From the NCBI GenBank assembly GCA_015486505.1, contig WFRP01000303.1, forward strand, positions 1 through 7,814: 7,814 bases of DNA, read 5' to 3'. The notes beneath the pieces were generated by a model. It saw only the letters and a list, made by a program, of their open reading frames with translations, did no database searches and had not been told where the DNA came from. Position numbers and translations under genes: made by a program. The DNA comes from Pseudomonadota bacterium (GTDB lineage: Bacteria; Desulfobacterota; Anaeroferrophillalia; Anaeroferrophillales; Tharpellaceae). Of the stretch, positions 6,903 to 7,814 are shown piece after piece; within the stretch, counting starts at the first letter, position 1, and each line of letters starts with the position of its first letter.

Positions 6903-7814
6903 ATGGATACAACAAAATTAAAAAAATTCGCCCAGGCCGCCAGGCAGCAACTGCTGCAACAGGTAGCCGCCCGCTTTGAACAGGTTTCAGCTCCCGACAG
7001 TTTCGCCCGCCGGGAGCACCCGAAGGCGGTAAAAGAACTTGATAAGCGCCTGCGCACAAGTTCCCGGGAGCAGATCATCGAAGAGGCCGCCTATACCTGG
7101 TTTAACCGGTTCTGCGCTCTGCGTTATATGGATATCAACAACTACACCCGCATCGGCACGGTCTCGCCGCAGCCCGGCTTCACCCAGCCGGAGATCCTCC
7201 AGGAGGCCAAGCAGGGCCATATCAGCGATGAATTCACCAACTATCTAAATCCACAAAAAGTTTTCGATCTTCTCTCCGGCCAAATACCGGCCGCCGACCC
7301 GCAGCAGGAAGCCTACCGCATCCTCCTGGTCGCCGTCTGCAACCGCTACAACCAACTGATGCCTTTCATGTTTGAGGCAATCGCGGACTTCACCGAGCTT
7401 TTGATGCCGGATGACCTTTTAAGTGAAAATTCGGTCCTGCACAGCCTCAGAGAGGCGGTTGTAGTGGGAGCGGTTGCAGTGGGAGCGGTTGCAGTGGGAA
7501 GTGAGAAGTGGGAAGTGGGAAGTGACGGCGAATCTTCCCACTCTCCACTCTCCACTTCTCACTCTTCAACCTCTCTGGAGGTTGAAGTCATCGGCTGGCT
7601 CTATCAGTTTTACATTTCGGAAAAGAAGGATGAGGTTTTCGCCGGGTTGAAAAAGAATAAAAAGATCACGCCGGAAAATATCCCGGCGGCAACCCAGCTT
7701 TTTACCCCGCACTGGATCGTGAAGTATCTGGTTGAAAACTCGCTTGGCCGGTTGTGGATGCTGAATCGGCCGGAATCGAAGCTTATTGACAGGATGGAAT
7801 ATTATATTCAACCA
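6903..7814 (+). CDS. pglX: PglX, BREX-1 adenine-specific DNA methyltransferase (N-terminal 304 codons, cut by window edge)
   Basis: N6-adenine methyltransferase that marks the host's BREX site; full PglX is about 1200 residues, so only the N-terminal quarter is here and the SAM-binding and NPPY motifs lie beyond the window. Recognisable family blocks are EEAAYTWFNRFCALRYMDIN (about 61-80), LLVAVCNRYNQLMPFMFE (about 141-158), DDLLSENSVLHSLREAV (about 170-186), EVIGWLYQFYISEKKDEVF (228-246) and ATQLFTPHWIVKYLVENSLG (about 263-282). Between the third and fourth lies an unusual low-complexity segment, residues about 185-224: AVVVGAVAVGAVAVG followed by a Ser/Thr/His-rich stretch, encoded by the palindromic repeat element described separately. 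The reading frame passes through it intact. The ATG at 6903 has no good Shine-Dalgarno; coupling to brxC translation 16 bases upstream is likely. The neighbours make the PglX assignment secure; whether the enzyme tolerates the inserted segment cannot be seen. Confidence 0.94.
   Translation, partial: MDTTKLKKFAQAARQQLLQQVAARFEQVSAPDSFARREHPKAVKELDKRLRTSSREQIIEEAAYTWFNRFCALRYMDINNYTRIGTVSPQPGFTQPEILQEAKQGHISDEFTNYLNPQKVFDLLSGQIPAADPQQEAYRILLVAVCNRYNQLMPFMFEAIADFTELLMPDDLLSENSVLHSLREAVVVGAVAVGAVAVGSEKWEVGSDGESSHSPLSTSHSSTSLEVEVIGWLYQFYISEKKDEVFAGLKKNKKITPENIPAATQLFTPHWIVKYLVENSLGRLWMLNRPESKLIDRMEYYIQP
7455..7499 (+). repeat. Three tandem 15-bp units (AVVVG/AVAVG)
   Basis: GCGGTTGTAGTGGGA (7455-7469) is followed by two identical copies of GCGGTTGCAGTGGGA (7470-7484 and 7485-7499). 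The first unit differs by a single T/C. Each unit equals five codons and is in register with pglX, giving AVVVG, AVAVG, AVAVG. Changes in copy number would alter PglX length by five residues without shifting frame. Confidence 0.9.
7495..7561. repeat. Opposed arms of four 7-bp units each (heptamer palindrome)
   Basis: The left arm reads TGGGAAG, TGAGAAG, TGGGAAG, TGGGAAG (7495-7522). The right arm reads CTTCCCA, CTCTCCA, CTCTCCA, CTTCTCA (7534-7561), whose complements are variants of the same heptamer. The inner GTGGGAAG (7515-7522) and CTTCCCAC (7534-7541) pair perfectly around an 11-base loop. Slipping by one heptamer gives a 12-bp perfect inverted repeat, AGTGAGAAGTGG (7500-7511) and CCACTTCTCACT (7552-7563). 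A 7-bp unit is not a multiple of three, so gain or loss of one unit would shift the pglX frame. Confidence 0.85.

Larger units (their letters stand above)
7445..7581. repeat. In-frame composite palindromic repeat element within pglX
   Basis: The element is framed by CAGAGAGG (7448-7455) and its exact complement CCTCTCTG (7570-7577). Allowing one bulged base, the match extends to the CCTC at 7445 and the GAGG at 7578-7581. Inside are a 15-bp tandem repeat and two opposed heptamer arms, listed separately. The whole is about 130 bases, strongly purine-rich on the left arm and pyrimidine-rich on the right, unlike the coding sequence on either side. It resembles a small intergenic palindromic repeat that has landed inside a gene and stayed in frame, as the Rickettsia palindromic elements do. 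The repeats are seen directly; that it is mobile is inferred. Confidence 0.75.

Noticed and set aside
7346..7555. 69-codon minus-strand open frame rich in Pro, Thr, Ala and Ser
   Set aside because: It is the reverse reading of the pglX repeat element; its low-complexity TATAP pattern comes from the 15-bp units.
7455..7561. Possible CRISPR-like array
   Set aside because: The units are 7 and 15 bp with no unique spacers between them, and no cas genes are present.

Overview
The window covers the 5' part of a type 1 BREX phage-defence operon, with an IS66-family insertion sequence and a broken GGDEF gene directly upstream. The BREX genes are moderately GC-rich and their proteins read like those of a Gram-negative bacterium. 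My best guess is a Desulfobacterota-like (former deltaproteobacterial) or other proteobacterial lineage, but no marker gene settles this. The IS66 region and the GGDEF remnant are visibly more AT-rich than the BREX genes, as expected for an accessory, mosaic locus.

Layout. Positions 1-1276 (minus strand) hold an open IS66 TnpC transposase that runs off the left edge, with its zinc-finger cysteines and all three DDE residues visible. Positions 1277-1490 are the AT-rich upstream part of the same element, with an extended -10 promoter that would give a leaderless transposase mRNA. Positions 1491-1712 are the C-terminal piece of a GGDEF domain, without the GGDEF signature, followed by a candidate terminator. 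Positions 1713-1954 are an AT-rich gap with nested dyads and no gene. From 1955 the genes brxA, brxB, brxC and pglX follow on the plus strand. pglX runs off the right edge, and the rest of a BREX-1 set (pglZ and brxL) would be expected beyond it.

How the genes work together. In characterised BREX-1 systems PglX is the site-specific adenine methyltransferase that marks host DNA. BrxC is a large AAA-type ATPase, and BrxA and BrxB are small accessory proteins. With PglZ and BrxL they block replication of unmodified phage DNA. brxA and brxB abut exactly. brxC follows after a 183-base gap with three hairpins, and pglX follows brxC after 16 bases.

The most unusual feature is inside pglX (about 7445-7581). 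A composite palindromic repeat is inserted in frame between two regions I recognise as conserved in PglX. It has three 15-bp tandem units, then two opposed arms of four 7-bp units each, all framed by an outer inverted repeat. It adds roughly 40 low-complexity codons without breaking the reading frame. The 15-bp units preserve frame when their number changes, but the 7-bp units do not, so the element could switch pglX on and off by slippage. That last step is inference.
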